64,000 bases of DNA from assembly GCA_934180065.1 (NCBI GenBank), contig CAKPRA010000008.1:1-64000 (forward strand), in the 5' to 3' direction. Under the pieces are notes generated by a model. The model saw nothing but the letters and a program-made list of their open reading frames with translations. It had not been told where the DNA came from and searched no databases. Below are positions 43,562 through 52,548 of the stretch, piece by piece (within the stretch, counting starts at the first letter, position 1; each line of letters starts with the position of its first letter). Both the position numbers and the translations under genes were made by a program. Source of the DNA: an uncultured Clostridia bacterium (GTDB taxonomy: Bacteria; Bacillota; Clostridia; TANB77; CAG-508).

Positions 43562-44107
43562 ATGAGTGAAGTATTAGATAATTTAATAAGAGAAGATTCT
43601 GAATTCTCAGAATCAAAATTTAAATCTAAAGTTGAAAATGAGTTTATTCAAATAAGAATGTCTATAGTTACCGGAAAAACTGAGAGAATTAAGCATTTTG
43701 TGAATGATGAAACATATGAAAAAATTGTTGCAAAAGTAGAAGATGATAAGGCTAATAATAGAATTCAAATGTATGATGAACTTAATGTTTCAAATGTTAC
43801 GTTTACAAATATTAAGGAACTAGATGATTGTTTTGAAATAGAGGTTAAATTGCATTCAAAAGCACTTGATTATTATTTAAACAGAGAAACTAGAAAATTT
43901 TTATCAGGAAATAATAGTTATAGAACTGAAAAAGATCACACTATTGTTTTTAAAAAGATTAAAAATAATAGAGCTTTAGGTGTCGCAAGAAAATGTCCAG
44001 GCTGTGGTGCTAGTTTAGATTTAAATAAAACTGGAGTTTGTGAATATTGTGGAACTATTTTCAACCTTGAAAAATATGATTGGGTTATTACATATATGGA
44101 TTTATAA
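43562..44107 (+). CDS. Soluble Tim44-like/zinc-ribbon paralogue
   Basis: The 181-residue protein repeats the Tim44-like plus zinc-ribbon layout of the preceding gene (CPGCGASLD and CEYCGTIF near the end), but has no membrane segments. ATG 43562 follows AAAGGA by ten bases; TTG 43556 is possible. The pair may form a membrane-bound and a soluble partner, or be a simple duplication. Confidence 0.72.
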   Translation: MSEVLDNLIREDSEFSESKFKSKVENEFIQIRMSIVTGKTERIKHFVNDETYEKIVAKVEDDKANNRIQMYDELNVSNVTFTNIKELDDCFEIEVKLHSKALDYYLNRETRKFLSGNNSYRTEKDHTIVFKKIKNNRALGVARKCPGCGASLDLNKTGVCEYCGTIFNLEKYDWVITYMDL

Positions 44108-44188
44108 TTTTTAGATAAAGTATATGTATATATGCATGATTATATAAATGTGAGTGTAATACAGAAACAAAAAAATTTGTATTAAGTA

Positions 44189-44217
44189 TTGTAAAATTTA
44201 TGTAAAGGTGTTATTAT
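44189..44217 (+). promoter_or_regulatory. ileS: Promoter of the ileS T-box transcript
   Basis: TTGTAA 44189-44194, 17 bp, TATTAT 44212-44217, giving a start near 44224. Confidence 0.65.
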
Positions 44218-44223
44218 TATTTA

Positions 44224-44510
44224 CATATAGAAAAACGATATAAAAGACAACACATTCAAAGTAAAACTTTTAGAGAGCTGATGATTGGTGAAATTTCAGT
44301 AAGGTAATAATTTGTATGTTATCACTTTTATTGTTACTTAATTGAAATATATAGTAAATTAAGTCGTAATTCTTGCGTTAAAAGATTTTGAGTGGGCATT
44401 TTTACTAATATTTATAAAAGGTAAATTATGCTAAAATAGGTGGTACCGCGGATTAGTTTATAAAAGCTATTCGTCCTAGTATTTTTCTAGTGACGAATAG
44501 CTTTTTTGTA
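44224..44510 (+). promoter_or_regulatory. T-box riboswitch for isoleucine
   Basis: AGGTGGTACCGCGG at 44438-44451 is the T-box antiterminator sequence. It is followed by the terminator AAAGCTATTCGTC/GACGAATAGCTTT with T-run (44464-44508). Stem I includes AGAGAGCTGATGATTGGTG (44272-44290), and the specifier loop holds ATC at 44321-44323, an Ile codon, matching ileS downstream. Uncharged tRNA-Ile would favour read-through. Confidence 0.95.
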
Positions 44511-44576
44511 TGTGTAAGAAAGTATAAATAGTGAATATCGTCCTAGTTTTAATATTTACAAAAAGGAGAGATGAAA

Positions 44577-47327
44577 ATGAGTGATGAAAAGAAAGATTAT
44601 GGTAAAACATTAAACTTACCAGAAACAGACTTCCCTATGAGAGGAAATTTACCAGAAAACGAGCCAAAAATATTTGATGAAATATTTGACAACGACTTAT
44701 ACGAAAAAATGGTAAAGAAAAATGAAGGAAAAGAGCCTTTTGTATTACATGATGGACCTCCATATGCAAATGGTGAAATTCATGCAGGCCATGCAATTAA
44801 CAAAGTATTAAAAGATACAATTGTAAGATATAAAAATTTAAAAGGATATTATACTCCATTTATTCCAGGATTTGATACACATGGAATGCCAACTGAAAAA
44901 AAAGCAATTGAAAAATTAGGACTAAACAGAGATGAAATACCAGTTATTAAATTCAGAGATACGTGTAAAGAATTTAATCAAGAATACATAGAAAAACAAA
45001 CTGAAGGATTTAAAAGATTAGGTGTTCTTGCAGATTGGAAACATCCATACATAACATATCAGCCACAAATGGAAGCTAAACAAATTGGTGTATTTGGAAC
45101 AATGTATAAAAAAGGTTATATTTATAAAGGATTAAAACCAGTATATTGGTGTACAGATTGTGAAACAGCTCTAGCAGAAGCTGAAATTGAATATAAAGAT
45201 GTAAAGTCAAATACAGCATATGTAAAATTCCCAGTAATAGAAGGAAAAGGATTATTTGATGAAAGAGATACTTATGTTGTAATTTGGACAACAACACCTT
45301 GGACATTACCTGGAAACACAGGTATAACAATAAGTCCAGAATTTAAATATAGTTTAGTAGAAGCACAAGGCGAAAAATTAATAATGGCATCTGAACTTGT
45401 AGAAAAAGTTATGAAAATAGCTGAAATAGAAGATTATAGTGTAATAAAAGAATATGATGGAAAAGATTTAGAAGGAATTATATGTAAACATCCATTTATG
45501 GAAAGAGAATCTAGAGTCGTATTAGGAAGTAATGATACTATATTAGTTGACCTTGAAACAGGTACTGGTGCTGTACATACAGCTCCTGGATATGGTAAAG
45601 AAGATTATCTTTGCGGATTAAAAAATAAATTAGATATGGTTGTTACAGTAGATAGTAAAGGTCACCAGACAGAAGAAGCTGGACCTTTCGCTGGTATGTA
45701 TTATGCTAAATCTGATAAAGAAATTATAAAATGGTTAGATGAAAATGGATACTTATTAAAAAGACAAGATATAGTTCACTCATATCCACATTGTTGGAGA
45801 TGTAAAAAGCCTGTTATATACAGAGCTACAAGTCAATGGTTTGCTTCAATAGATGGATTCAGAAAAGAAGCTCTTGAAGCTATAAAAGGTGTAAAATGGT
45901 ATCCTGCTTGGGGAGAAGAGCGTATAACAAAAATGATTGAAGATAGAAATGATTGGTGTATATCTCGCCAAAGAACTTGGGGAGTTCCACTTCCAATATT
46001 CTATTGTAAAAACTGTGAAAAAGAATATGTAACACCAGAAAGTTTAGATAAAGTTCAAAATATAGTTAAAGAATGTGGTACAAATGCGTGGTTTGAATTA
46101 ACAGAAAAAGAGCTTATGCCAGAAGGAGCAAAATGTTCTGAATGTGGATGTACAGAATTTGTAAAAGAAACAGATATAATGGATGTGTGGTTTGATTCTG
46201 GATCAACACATGAATCAGTTTTAGCAGAAAGAGGATTACCAGAAGCTAATTTATATTTAGAAGGAAATGATCAATACAGAGGATGGTTCCAATCATCATT
46301 ATTAACATCAATAGCGACAAAAAATAAAGCACCATATAAAGAAGTTGTAACACATGGAATGCTTGTTGATGAACAAGGTAGAAAGATGTCAAAAAGCCTT
46401 GGAAATGTAATTTCTCCACAAGATATAATAAAAGATTATGGAGCTGATATTTTAAGATTATGGGTATTATCATCAGACTATAAATCAGAGCTTGCATTAT
46501 CAAAAAATATATTAAAACAAGTTTCAGAAGTATACAGAAAAATACGTAACACTGCAAGATACATATTAGGAAATATCCACGACTTTGATGTAAACAAACC
46601 AGTAGCATATGAAGATTTACAAGAAATTGACAAATGGGCTCTAACAAGACTAAATAAATTAATAAGCGAATGTACAAAATCATATGATGCATACGACTTC
46701 AACAAAGCATATCAAGCAATAAATACATTCTGTGTATTAGACATGAGTAATTTCTATTTAGACATAATAAAAGATAGATTATACACAGCAAAACCAGAAT
46801 CAACAGAAAGAAGATCAGCTCAAACAACAATGTACGAAATACTAGAAGCACTTGTAAAAATCATAGCTCCAATGGCAAGCTTCACAGCAGAAGAAATATG
46901 GAAATATATGCCTCATAAAGATGGCGAAAATACAGAAAGTGTAATGCTTTCATATTATCCAGAAGTAAATGAAAAATACGAAGACAAAGAGCTAGAAGCA
47001 AAATGGGATGAAATATTAAAAATAAAAGAAGCGGTAGCAAAAAAATTAGAAGAAGCAAGAGCAGAAAAAGTAATAGGACATTCACTAAACGCAAAAGTAA
47101 TAATATCAGCAGAAGGAGAAGAATACAAATTCTTAAATGACAACAAAGACTTACTAAAAGATGTATTTATAGTATCAGGATTAGATTTAGTAGAAGGTAC
47201 ATCAGACATAAAAGTACAAGTAGCCGAAGGTGAAAAATGCGAAAGATGTTGGAAATATGATATAACAGTAGGACAAGACAAAGAAAATCCAACAATATGC
47301 CACAGATGTAGTGAAGCTTTAAAATAG
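44577..47327 (+). CDS. ileS: Isoleucyl-tRNA synthetase
   Basis: The enzyme (916 residues from ATG 44577) charges tRNA-Ile with isoleucine. It has the class I HIGH signature as PYANGEIHAGHA, the KMSKS loop in GRKMSKSLGN, the editing domain TTTPWTLPGN, and a C-terminal zinc finger CERCWKY and CHRCSEAL. AAGGAG lies eight bases before ATG 44577; ATG 44571 is too close. Expression is under the T-box upstream. Confidence 0.97.
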   Translation: MSDEKKDYGKTLNLPETDFPMRGNLPENEPKIFDEIFDNDLYEKMVKKNEGKEPFVLHDGPPYANGEIHAGHAINKVLKDTIVRYKNLKGYYTPFIPGFDTHGMPTEKKAIEKLGLNRDEIPVIKFRDTCKEFNQEYIEKQTEGFKRLGVLADWKHPYITYQPQMEAKQIGVFGTMYKKGYIYKGLKPVYWCTDCETALAEAEIEYKDVKSNTAYVKFPVIEGKGLFDERDTYVVIWTTTPWTLPGNTGITISPEFKYSLVEAQGEKLIMASELVEKVMKIAEIEDYSVIKEYDGKDLEGIICKHPFMERESRVVLGSNDTILVDLETGTGAVHTAPGYGKEDYLCGLKNKLDMVVTVDSKGHQTEEAGPFAGMYYAKSDKEIIKWLDENGYLLKRQDIVHSYPHCWRCKKPVIYRATSQWFASIDGFRKEALEAIKGVKWYPAWGEERITKMIEDRNDWCISRQRTWGVPLPIFYCKNCEKEYVTPESLDKVQNIVKECGTNAWFELTEKELMPEGAKCSECGCTEFVKETDIMDVWFDSGSTHESVLAERGLPEANLYLEGNDQYRGWFQSSLLTSIATKNKAPYKEVVTHGMLVDEQGRKMSKSLGNVISPQDIIKDYGADILRLWVLSSDYKSELALSKNILKQVSEVYRKIRNTARYILGNIHDFDVNKPVAYEDLQEIDKWALTRLNKLISECTKSYDAYDFNKAYQAINTFCVLDMSNFYLDIIKDRLYTAKPESTERRSAQTTMYEILEALVKIIAPMASFTAEEIWKYMPHKDGENTESVMLSYYPEVNEKYEDKELEAKWDEILKIKEAVAKKLEEARAEKVIGHSLNAKVIISAEGEEYKFLNDNKDLLKDVFIVSGLDLVEGTSDIKVQVAEGEKCERCWKYDITVGQDKENPTICHRCSEALK

Positions 47328-47381
47328 GGAAAGGGGAAAAGGGGACGGTTCTCTTTTCCCAGATTTGGGAAAAAGGGACAG
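47328..47381 (+). repeat. REP-like hairpin, copy A
   Basis: GGGGACGGTTCTC, then TTTTCCCA-GAT-TTGGGAAAA and AGGGACAG. It lies between ileS and the RAYT gene, with copy B in inverted orientation beyond that gene. Confidence 0.88.
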
Positions 47382-47481
47382 TTTACCTGCCTAATGCAAG
47401 TTTAAAGGAAGTTATATAGTTTTTTTAGAATGCATTAAAAAACATAATAAAATAAGGGGTTTATAAATAGAAAATGAGGGG

Positions 47482-47520
47482 GAAAATGATAAATTTACTC
47501 CATCATTTTCTTTTTTTGAA
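47482..47520 (+). terminator. Hairpin before the RAYT gene
   Basis: GAAAATGAT...ATCATTTTC followed by seven T's, just before the RAYT ribosome site; it probably shields the gene from upstream transcription. Confidence 0.65.
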
Positions 47521-47529
47521 AGGAGAAAA

Positions 47530-48294
47530 ATGCCTCGTAAAGCAAGAAAATATATAGAAAGTAATTATATTCATGTTATAGTCCAAGGGATTGACAGAGA
47601 AAAAATTTTTTATAATAGTATACATATACGAAAATATTTAAAAGAGATTAGATCAAAGATTGAAGAATATGAAAAGGTTAAAATTTTAGCTTATTGTATT
47701 ATGAATAATCATGCTCATTTTTTGATATATGCTGAGAATATTAATGATTTATCTAAATTTATGCAAAAAGCAAATGGTGCATATTCTAATTTTTATAATA
47801 AACATAATAACAGAGTAGGTTTTGTGTTCAGGGATAGGTTTTTTACGCAAGAAATATGTAGTCAGCGCCAATTATTCACGTGTTTAAAATATATACATAA
47901 TAATCCGGTAAAAGCAAAAATTACAAATACTCCAGGACAGTATAGATATTCAAGTTTTAATGAATTTTTATATGGTCCCAAGATTATTGATAAAGAAGCT
48001 GTTAATATTTTATTTGAAAATTGTAATGATTACAAAAAGTTTTTCATTAGTATTCATAATATGGAAGATGATGAAGAAATAAAAATTAAAGATATAAAAG
48101 AGGAATGCTTTGAGGAGTTTATTGAGAATTTTCAAAAGCAGTATAACATAAGAATAAGTGATTTAAAAATGAATAGAGGAATGTTGGAAAAATTTGTAAA
48201 AGAATCAAGGGAAAGGACAACTGTGAAAATTGAAAAAATGGCTGAAGTAACTGGTATTTCTAAAAGTGTTATAGGTAGAATTGCAAAAAAGTAA
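47530..48294 (+). CDS. REP-associated tyrosine transposase (RAYT)
   Basis: The 254-residue Y1-transposase-family protein begins MPRKARKYIES and has the HUH motif in YCIMNNHAHFLIYA. Downstream, YKFxQ-type active-site sequence is not fully clear, but CLKYIHNNPVKAKI is the conserved RAYT block. The extra C-terminal part (about 190-254) resembles a helix-turn-helix (VTGISKSVIGRIAKK). RAYTs mobilise REP hairpins as single-stranded DNA. It is flanked by REP-like copies A and B in inverted orientation. AAAGGAG precedes ATG. Confidence 0.88.
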   Translation: MPRKARKYIESNYIHVIVQGIDREKIFYNSIHIRKYLKEIRSKIEEYEKVKILAYCIMNNHAHFLIYAENINDLSKFMQKANGAYSNFYNKHNNRVGFVFRDRFFTQEICSQRQLFTCLKYIHNNPVKAKITNTPGQYRYSSFNEFLYGPKIIDKEAVNILFENCNDYKKFFISIHNMEDDEEIKIKDIKEECFEEFIENFQKQYNIRISDLKMNRGMLEKFVKESRERTTVKIEKMAEVTGISKSVIGRIAKK

Positions 48295-48302
48295 AATAAA
48301 AG

Positions 48303-48341
48303 TGAGGCAGCTAAAAATTGTTACTTTTTTTCAGCTGCCTC
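48303..48341 (+). terminator. Terminator after the RAYT gene
   Basis: GAGGCAGCTAAAA and TTTTCAGCTGCCTC form a strong stem. Confidence 0.75.
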
Positions 48342-48348
48342 ATAAAAG

Positions 48349-48396
48349 TGTCCCTTTTTCCCAAAACTGGGAAAAGAGAACCGTCCCGCTTTCCCA
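48349..48396 (-). repeat. REP-like hairpin, copy B (inverted)
   Basis: Reverse orientation of copy A, with a small change in the loop (CAAAACTGG region). It sits in the gap between RAYT and deoD. Confidence 0.88.
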
Positions 48397-48400
48397 CAAA

Positions 48401-49120
48401 TTAAATTTTTAAACTACTTTCCAATGCTAGTATAATCATATCATTTAAAGATTTTTCTCTTTCTTCAGAAGAAATTTCTTGCTTTTTATAATGTGAATCA
48501 ACAACAGTTAACAAGCATGAAGCTTTTTTATTTAAATATTTTGCTGTGTAGAATAAAGCAAAAGATTCCATTTCTGCTGCTGTAATATTAAATTCTGTAG
48601 GTAATCTGTTTAATAATACGTTTATATCTTCTATATAATAATCAAAACATTCACTGCATAAAACATTTCCTTCAATAAGTTTTATATTTTTTTCATGAGC
48701 AGTTTCTTTTATAATAGAATTAATATCTTCGCTTGCTTTTATTATGTGACAATCATTGTTATTCAAAGCTTTTGCGAAGTTCCCTTCTGTATAGGATTTG
48801 TCAACCAGTATAGTATCAAAAATATTTAAATCTGCAGAATAAGCTCCACAAGAGCCGATTCTTATAATAGTTTCAACATTATAAAATTTGTATAATTCAT
48901 AGCAATATATTCCCATACTAGGCATACCCATACCTGTTGAGAATACAGTAATTTCCTTTCCTTTATATGTTCCAGTATATGCTAGAATATTTCTAACAGT
49001 ATTAACCAATCTGTAATTTTCTAAAAAATTTTCAGCAATATATTTAGCTCTAAGTGGATCTCCTGGAGCTAAAACAATTTTTGCAATATCTTCTTCTTTT
49101 GCATTTATATGTGGTGTCAT
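48401..49120 (-). CDS. deoD: Purine nucleoside phosphorylase DeoD
   Basis: The 239-residue enzyme splits purine nucleosides with phosphate into base and ribose-1-phosphate. Motifs are APGDPLRAKYIAE (phosphate and substrate), STGMGMPSMGIY, IRIGSCGAY, AAEMESFALF and the catalytic Asp in TVVDSHY. These fit the hexameric trimming class of high-molecular-mass PNPs. AAGGAGGTAAATTT precedes ATG 49120. Confidence 0.93.
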   Translation of the reverse strand: MTPHINAKEEDIAKIVLAPGDPLRAKYIAENFLENYRLVNTVRNILAYTGTYKGKEITVFSTGMGMPSMGIYCYELYKFYNVETIIRIGSCGAYSADLNIFDTILVDKSYTEGNFAKALNNNDCHIIKASEDINSIIKETAHEKNIKLIEGNVLCSECFDYYIEDINVLLNRLPTEFNITAAEMESFALFYTAKYLNKKASCLLTVVDSHYKKQEISSEEREKSLNDMIILALESSLKI

Positions 49121-49318
49121 AAATTTACCTCCTTTGTAAAATTTGTTTGATTATATCATTATTAATATTAATTAGCAAATATAATTATTGTTATACTTGA
49201 AAATATGAAAATATAAATATATAATTTTGATATATTTATAAATGGATTATAAATATGATTAAATTGGATTTCAAAAATAGATATTATATTTTAGAAAATT
49301 ATAATTGAAAAGGTGAAA

Positions 49319-49368
49319 GTGTCCCTTTTTCCCAAAAATGGGAAAAGAGAACCGTCCCCTTTTCCCAA
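49319..49368 (-). repeat. REP-like hairpin, copy C (inverted)
   Basis: Same consensus as copies A, B and D in reverse orientation. It lies immediately before the ribosome site of the hexapeptide transferase gene. Confidence 0.88.
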
Positions 49369-49382
49369 AAGGAGAGATTTTT

Positions 49383-50048
49383 ATGGATGAATGTAAGATT
49401 ATTAATTTGTATGACTTAAATCAAACTATTGCGAAAGAAGTTTTCACTGGCTGTGAATATCCATGGGAAGTTTTGCCTAAAATTAAAGATTTTATTATTA
49501 ATTTAGGTGAATCTTTGAATAAAGAAGATTATGATAAAATTGGTGAGAATATCTGGGTGGCTAAAAATGCTAAAATTGCACCTACTGCATATATCAATGG
49601 TCCAGCTATTATTGGAAAAAATGCTGAAATTAGGCATTGTGCTTTTATCAGAGGTAATGCTATAGTTGGTGAAAATGCTGTTGTAGGAAATTCTACGGAA
49701 CTTAAAAATGTTATTCTATTTAATAATGTTCAAGTTCCTCATTATAATTATGTTGGTGATTCAATTTTAGGATATAAATCACATATGGGAGCAGGATCAA
49801 TTACTTCAAATGTTAAGTCTGATAAGAAATTGGTGGTTGTAAAAAATGGTGATAAAAAAATAGAAACCGGATTAAAGAAATTTGGAGCAATGATTGGTGA
49901 TAATGTTGAAGTTGGTTGTGGTTCAATATTAAATCCAGGAAGTGTTATAGGAAAAAATAGCAATATTTATCCGCTATCTTCAGTAAGAGGTTTTGTAAAA
50001 GCAAATAGTATTTATAAAAAACAAGGAGAAATAGTTGACAAAGAGTAA
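49383..50048 (+). CDS. Left-handed beta-helix acyltransferase (GlmU C-terminal-like)
   Basis: ATG 49383 follows AAAGGAGAG; a longer in-frame reading would begin inside REP copy C. The 221-residue protein has hexapeptide repeats from about residue 60 (IWVAKNAKIAPTAYINGPAI, IGKNAEIRHCAFIRG, VGENAVVGNSTELKN), a loop GYKSHMGAGSITSNVK resembling the GlmU acetyltransferase site, and IGDNVEVGCGSILNPGSVIG. It likely acetylates a sugar nucleotide but lacks the pyrophosphorylase half of GlmU. Confidence 0.82.
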   Translation: MDECKIINLYDLNQTIAKEVFTGCEYPWEVLPKIKDFIINLGESLNKEDYDKIGENIWVAKNAKIAPTAYINGPAIIGKNAEIRHCAFIRGNAIVGENAVVGNSTELKNVILFNNVQVPHYNYVGDSILGYKSHMGAGSITSNVKSDKKLVVVKNGDKKIETGLKKFGAMIGDNVEVGCGSILNPGSVIGKNSNIYPLSSVRGFVKANSIYKKQGEIVDKE

Positions 50049-50063
50049 AAAAAAGTGTATTAT
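50035..50063 (+). promoter_or_regulatory. Strong promoter for an intergenic RNA
   Basis: TTGACA 50035-50040, 17 bp, TATTAT 50058-50063; the -35 box overlaps the end of the transferase gene. Confidence 0.75.
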
Positions 50064-50069
50064 AAAAAA

Positions 50070-50191
50070 TGTTGCCAGCTGATGTTGGTAAACCCGTTTG
50101 TGTTTCATGCATTGATTAGATTTGATTTTTTTGTATGAGGATTAAATAAATCCACCTAGTATGTGTTTCATACTAGGATTTTTCTTTTTTT
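50070..50191 (+). ncRNA. Structured RNA of unknown class upstream of pyrG
   Basis: After the promoter the sequence has no gene. It can form GCCAGC-TGAT-GTTGGT, then TTTCATGC paired with GTATGAGG, and ends in a classic terminator CCTAGTATG-TGTTT-CATACTAGG with T-run (50155-50191). The predicted RNA is about 120 nt. It does not match SRP RNA, tmRNA, RNase P or any riboswitch consensus I can recall. Confidence 0.6.
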
Positions 50192-50203
50192 GTCGAATTT
50201 TGC

Positions 50204-50304
50204 TTGTAAAATTACAACTTTAATGATAAAATAATTATATATTAAAAGTAGATTAAAAAAAAACCCCTAAAACAGGGGACAATTTTTTTTAATCTATTTT
50301 TTTG
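50204..50304 (+). promoter_or_regulatory. pyrG promoter and leader hairpin
   Basis: TTGTAA 50204-50209, 17 bp, TAAAAT 50227-50232. A long stem follows (AGATTAAAAAAAAACCCC with GGGG...TTTTTTTTAATCT, 50250-50295) and then a T-run, so it can act as a terminator inside the leader. Firmicute pyrG genes are often controlled by leader termination; the G-start needed for the B. subtilis mechanism is not evident here. Confidence 0.6.
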
Positions 50305-50336
50305 TTTTTATAATAATTTTAATGGAGGGTATTTAA

Positions 50337-51944
50337 ATGAACACAAAGTATATTTTTGTAACAGGCGGAGTAGTATCTGGTTTAGGAAAAGGAATAACTG
50401 CAGCATCACTTGGAAGATTGTTAAAAAATAGAGGATATAAGGTTACAATACAAAAGTTTGATCCCTATATAAATGTTGATCCAGGAACAATGAATCCTTG
50501 TGAGCATGGAGAAGTTTTTGTAACTGATGATGGTGCAGAAACGGATTTAGATTTAGGTCATTATGAGAGATTTATTGATGAAAGTTTAACAAGAAATTCC
50601 AGCATTACAACTGGTAGAATTTATTCTGAAGTTATTGAAAAAGAGCGTAAAGGTGATTATTTAGGAAAAACAGTACAAGTAGTGCCACATATTACTAACG
50701 CCATTAAAGATAAAGTTTATAAATTTAAAGATTCTGATATAGATATTGTTATTACAGAAATTGGAGGAACAGTTGGAGATATCGAAAGTTTACCATTTAT
50801 TGAAGCAATTAGACAAATCGGTTTAGAGCAAAATGCTGAAGATGTTATGTATATTCATGTAACATTATTACCATTTATAAATGGATCTAATGAATTAAAA
50901 TCAAAACCAACTCAACATTCTGTTAAAGAGCTTCAGTCATATGGAATTAAGCCAGATGTTTTGGTTTGCAGATCTGAATTAGAGATTCCAGATAGTATGA
51001 GAGAAAAAATTGCTCTTTTCTGTAATGTTAGAAAAGAGAATGTTATACAAAACTCTACGGTTAGTGTATTATATGAAGTACCATTAATGCTTGAAAGAGA
51101 AGGCTTGGCTAAAGTTGTATGTAATCATTTAAAACTTGAAAAAAGTGAACCAAAAAATGAAGTTTGGGAGAAAATGATAAATGATATTAAAAAAATTCCA
51201 GATGAAAAACTAAATATTGCTATTGTTGGTAAATACGTAAGTTTGGAGGATTCATATTTGTCAGTTGTTGAGAGCTTAATACATGCTGGTTTTGCTAATA
51301 ATACAAAATTAAATATTGAATTTGTAGATTCTGAGTTAATTACAGACGATAAAAAAGCAGAAGAAATGTTAAGCAATTTTGACGGTATATTAGTTCCGGG
51401 TGGATTTGGCAATAGAGGAATTGAAGGTAAAATTAATGCTATAAAATTTGCAAGAGAGCATGATGTACCTTTCTTAGGAATTTGTTTAGGAATGCAAATG
51501 GCTGTTGTTGAATTTGCAAGAAATGTTGTAGGATTGAAAGATGCAAGCTCTGCTGAATTTGATACAAATACAAAAAATCCTGTAATACATATAATGGATA
51601 CTCAAAAAGATGTAAAGAAAAAGGGTGGAACTATGAGACTTGGTGCCTATCCTTGTAAAATAAAAGAAAATAGTTTAGCAGAAAAAGTATATAATTCAAA
51701 TGAAATATCTGAAAGACATAGACATAGATTTGAATTTAATAATGATTATAGATCTAAAATTGAAGAAGCTGGAATGAAAATCTCTGGTACATCACCAGAT
51801 GATTTATTAGTAGAAATTGTTGAAATACCTGCAAATAAATTCTTTATTGCCGGACAATTTCACCCAGAATTCAAATCTAGACCAGATAGACCAGCTCCAT
51901 TATTTAAAGCATTTGTAGAAGCTGCGAAAAATAAGAAAGTTTAA
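50337..51944 (+). CDS. pyrG: CTP synthase
   Basis: The 535-residue enzyme makes CTP from UTP, ATP and glutamine. The N-terminal synthetase domain begins KYIFVTGGVVSGLGKGITAA (P-loop region). The glutamine amidotransferase half has GGFGNRGIEGK, the nucleophile in FLGICLGMQMA (Cys) and the His-Glu pair in QFHPEFKSRP. ATG follows GGAGGG. Complete and typical. Confidence 0.97.
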   Translation: MNTKYIFVTGGVVSGLGKGITAASLGRLLKNRGYKVTIQKFDPYINVDPGTMNPCEHGEVFVTDDGAETDLDLGHYERFIDESLTRNSSITTGRIYSEVIEKERKGDYLGKTVQVVPHITNAIKDKVYKFKDSDIDIVITEIGGTVGDIESLPFIEAIRQIGLEQNAEDVMYIHVTLLPFINGSNELKSKPTQHSVKELQSYGIKPDVLVCRSELEIPDSMREKIALFCNVRKENVIQNSTVSVLYEVPLMLEREGLAKVVCNHLKLEKSEPKNEVWEKMINDIKKIPDEKLNIAIVGKYVSLEDSYLSVVESLIHAGFANNTKLNIEFVDSELITDDKKAEEMLSNFDGILVPGGFGNRGIEGKINAIKFAREHDVPFLGICLGMQMAVVEFARNVVGLKDASSAEFDTNTKNPVIHIMDTQKDVKKKGGTMRLGAYPCKIKENSLAEKVYNSNEISERHRHRFEFNNDYRSKIEEAGMKISGTSPDDLLVEIVEIPANKFFIAGQFHPEFKSRPDRPAPLFKAFVEAAKNKKV

Positions 51945-52031
51945 AATAGTACTTGAAAAGTGATTATATCTATTGTATAATAAAAAAACCCAAAAGGATA
52001 AATTCTATTATGTAGAAAGGAGCTACCAAAT

Positions 52032-52343
52032 ATGATATCTGAAGGTCGGAGATTGTATAGTGAAGTAGCGATAGTAAAAACGCTTAAGGAATTAGACCAG
52101 GAGAAGGTGGAGAGAGGAAAGGTATACATAAAGCCTCTATATTCTAGCAAAAATATAGAAATGTCAATGCTATATTTATCTCCTGGTGCAAAAGTCAGAG
52201 AGCATAAGCATACTGTGGATTCTGAAATTTATGAGGAGGTTGATGGAAAATATTCTGAAGTGTGTAATAAGGGGGAATCACATTCCCTTGAAAATTCATC
52301 AACCCACAGATGGTTGGTAATTTTATCTGTAAAGCATAGGTGA
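52032..52343 (+). CDS. Small cupin-like protein
   Basis: A 103-residue protein behind GAAAGGAGC. YLSPGAKVREHKHTVDSEIY resembles the cupin motif 1 (HxH...E); SLENSSTHRWLVILSVK could be motif 2 with one His. A metal-binding single-domain cupin is likely, substrate unknown. A hairpin with T-run follows (about 52349-52385). Confidence 0.7.
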   Translation: MISEGRRLYSEVAIVKTLKELDQEKVERGKVYIKPLYSSKNIEMSMLYLSPGAKVREHKHTVDSEIYEEVDGKYSEVCNKGESHSLENSSTHRWLVILSVKHR

Positions 52344-52348
52344 TGTAT

Positions 52349-52385
52349 GATGTCAGGCTTAAGTTTAAGTCTGGCATCTTTCCTT
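52349..52385 (+). terminator. Terminator after the cupin gene
   Basis: GATGTCAGGCTTAAG...TTAAGTCTGGCATC then TTTCCTTT. Confidence 0.7.
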
Positions 52386-52418
52386 TGTGAAAAATATGTG
52401 AATTCTAATAAAATAATA

Positions 52419-52475
52419 TTGACATTTAATTCCAATGGGTATAAATTATTAGCAGTCTAGCAAATAGACTGCTAA
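52419..52475 (+). promoter_or_regulatory. groES promoter with CIRCE-like operator
   Basis: TTGACA 52419-52424 and a -10 region at 52440-52447 precede TTAGCAGTC-N9-GACTGCTAA at 52449-52475. The consensus CIRCE is TTAGCACTC-N9-GAGTGCTAA; here both arms carry the same complementary C-to-G/G-to-C change, keeping the palindrome and 9-bp spacing. HrcA would bind here and repress groESL. Confidence 0.88.
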
Positions 52476-52548
52476 TAATTTTTATACATATTATTAATAC
52501 AAGCTAAATATATATTAATAATACTGTAACATTAAAGGAGGTAATATA

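Noticed and set aside
47530..48294. RAYT gene as an ordinary IS200 transposase
   Set aside because: Length, the CLKYIHNNPVKA block and flanking REP hairpins fit the RAYT group, and IS200 ends are missing.
50250..50304. pyrG leader as a poly-G reiterative attenuator like that of Bacillus subtilis
   Set aside because: The predicted start site lacks the needed run of G's, so only a generic leader terminator is claimed.
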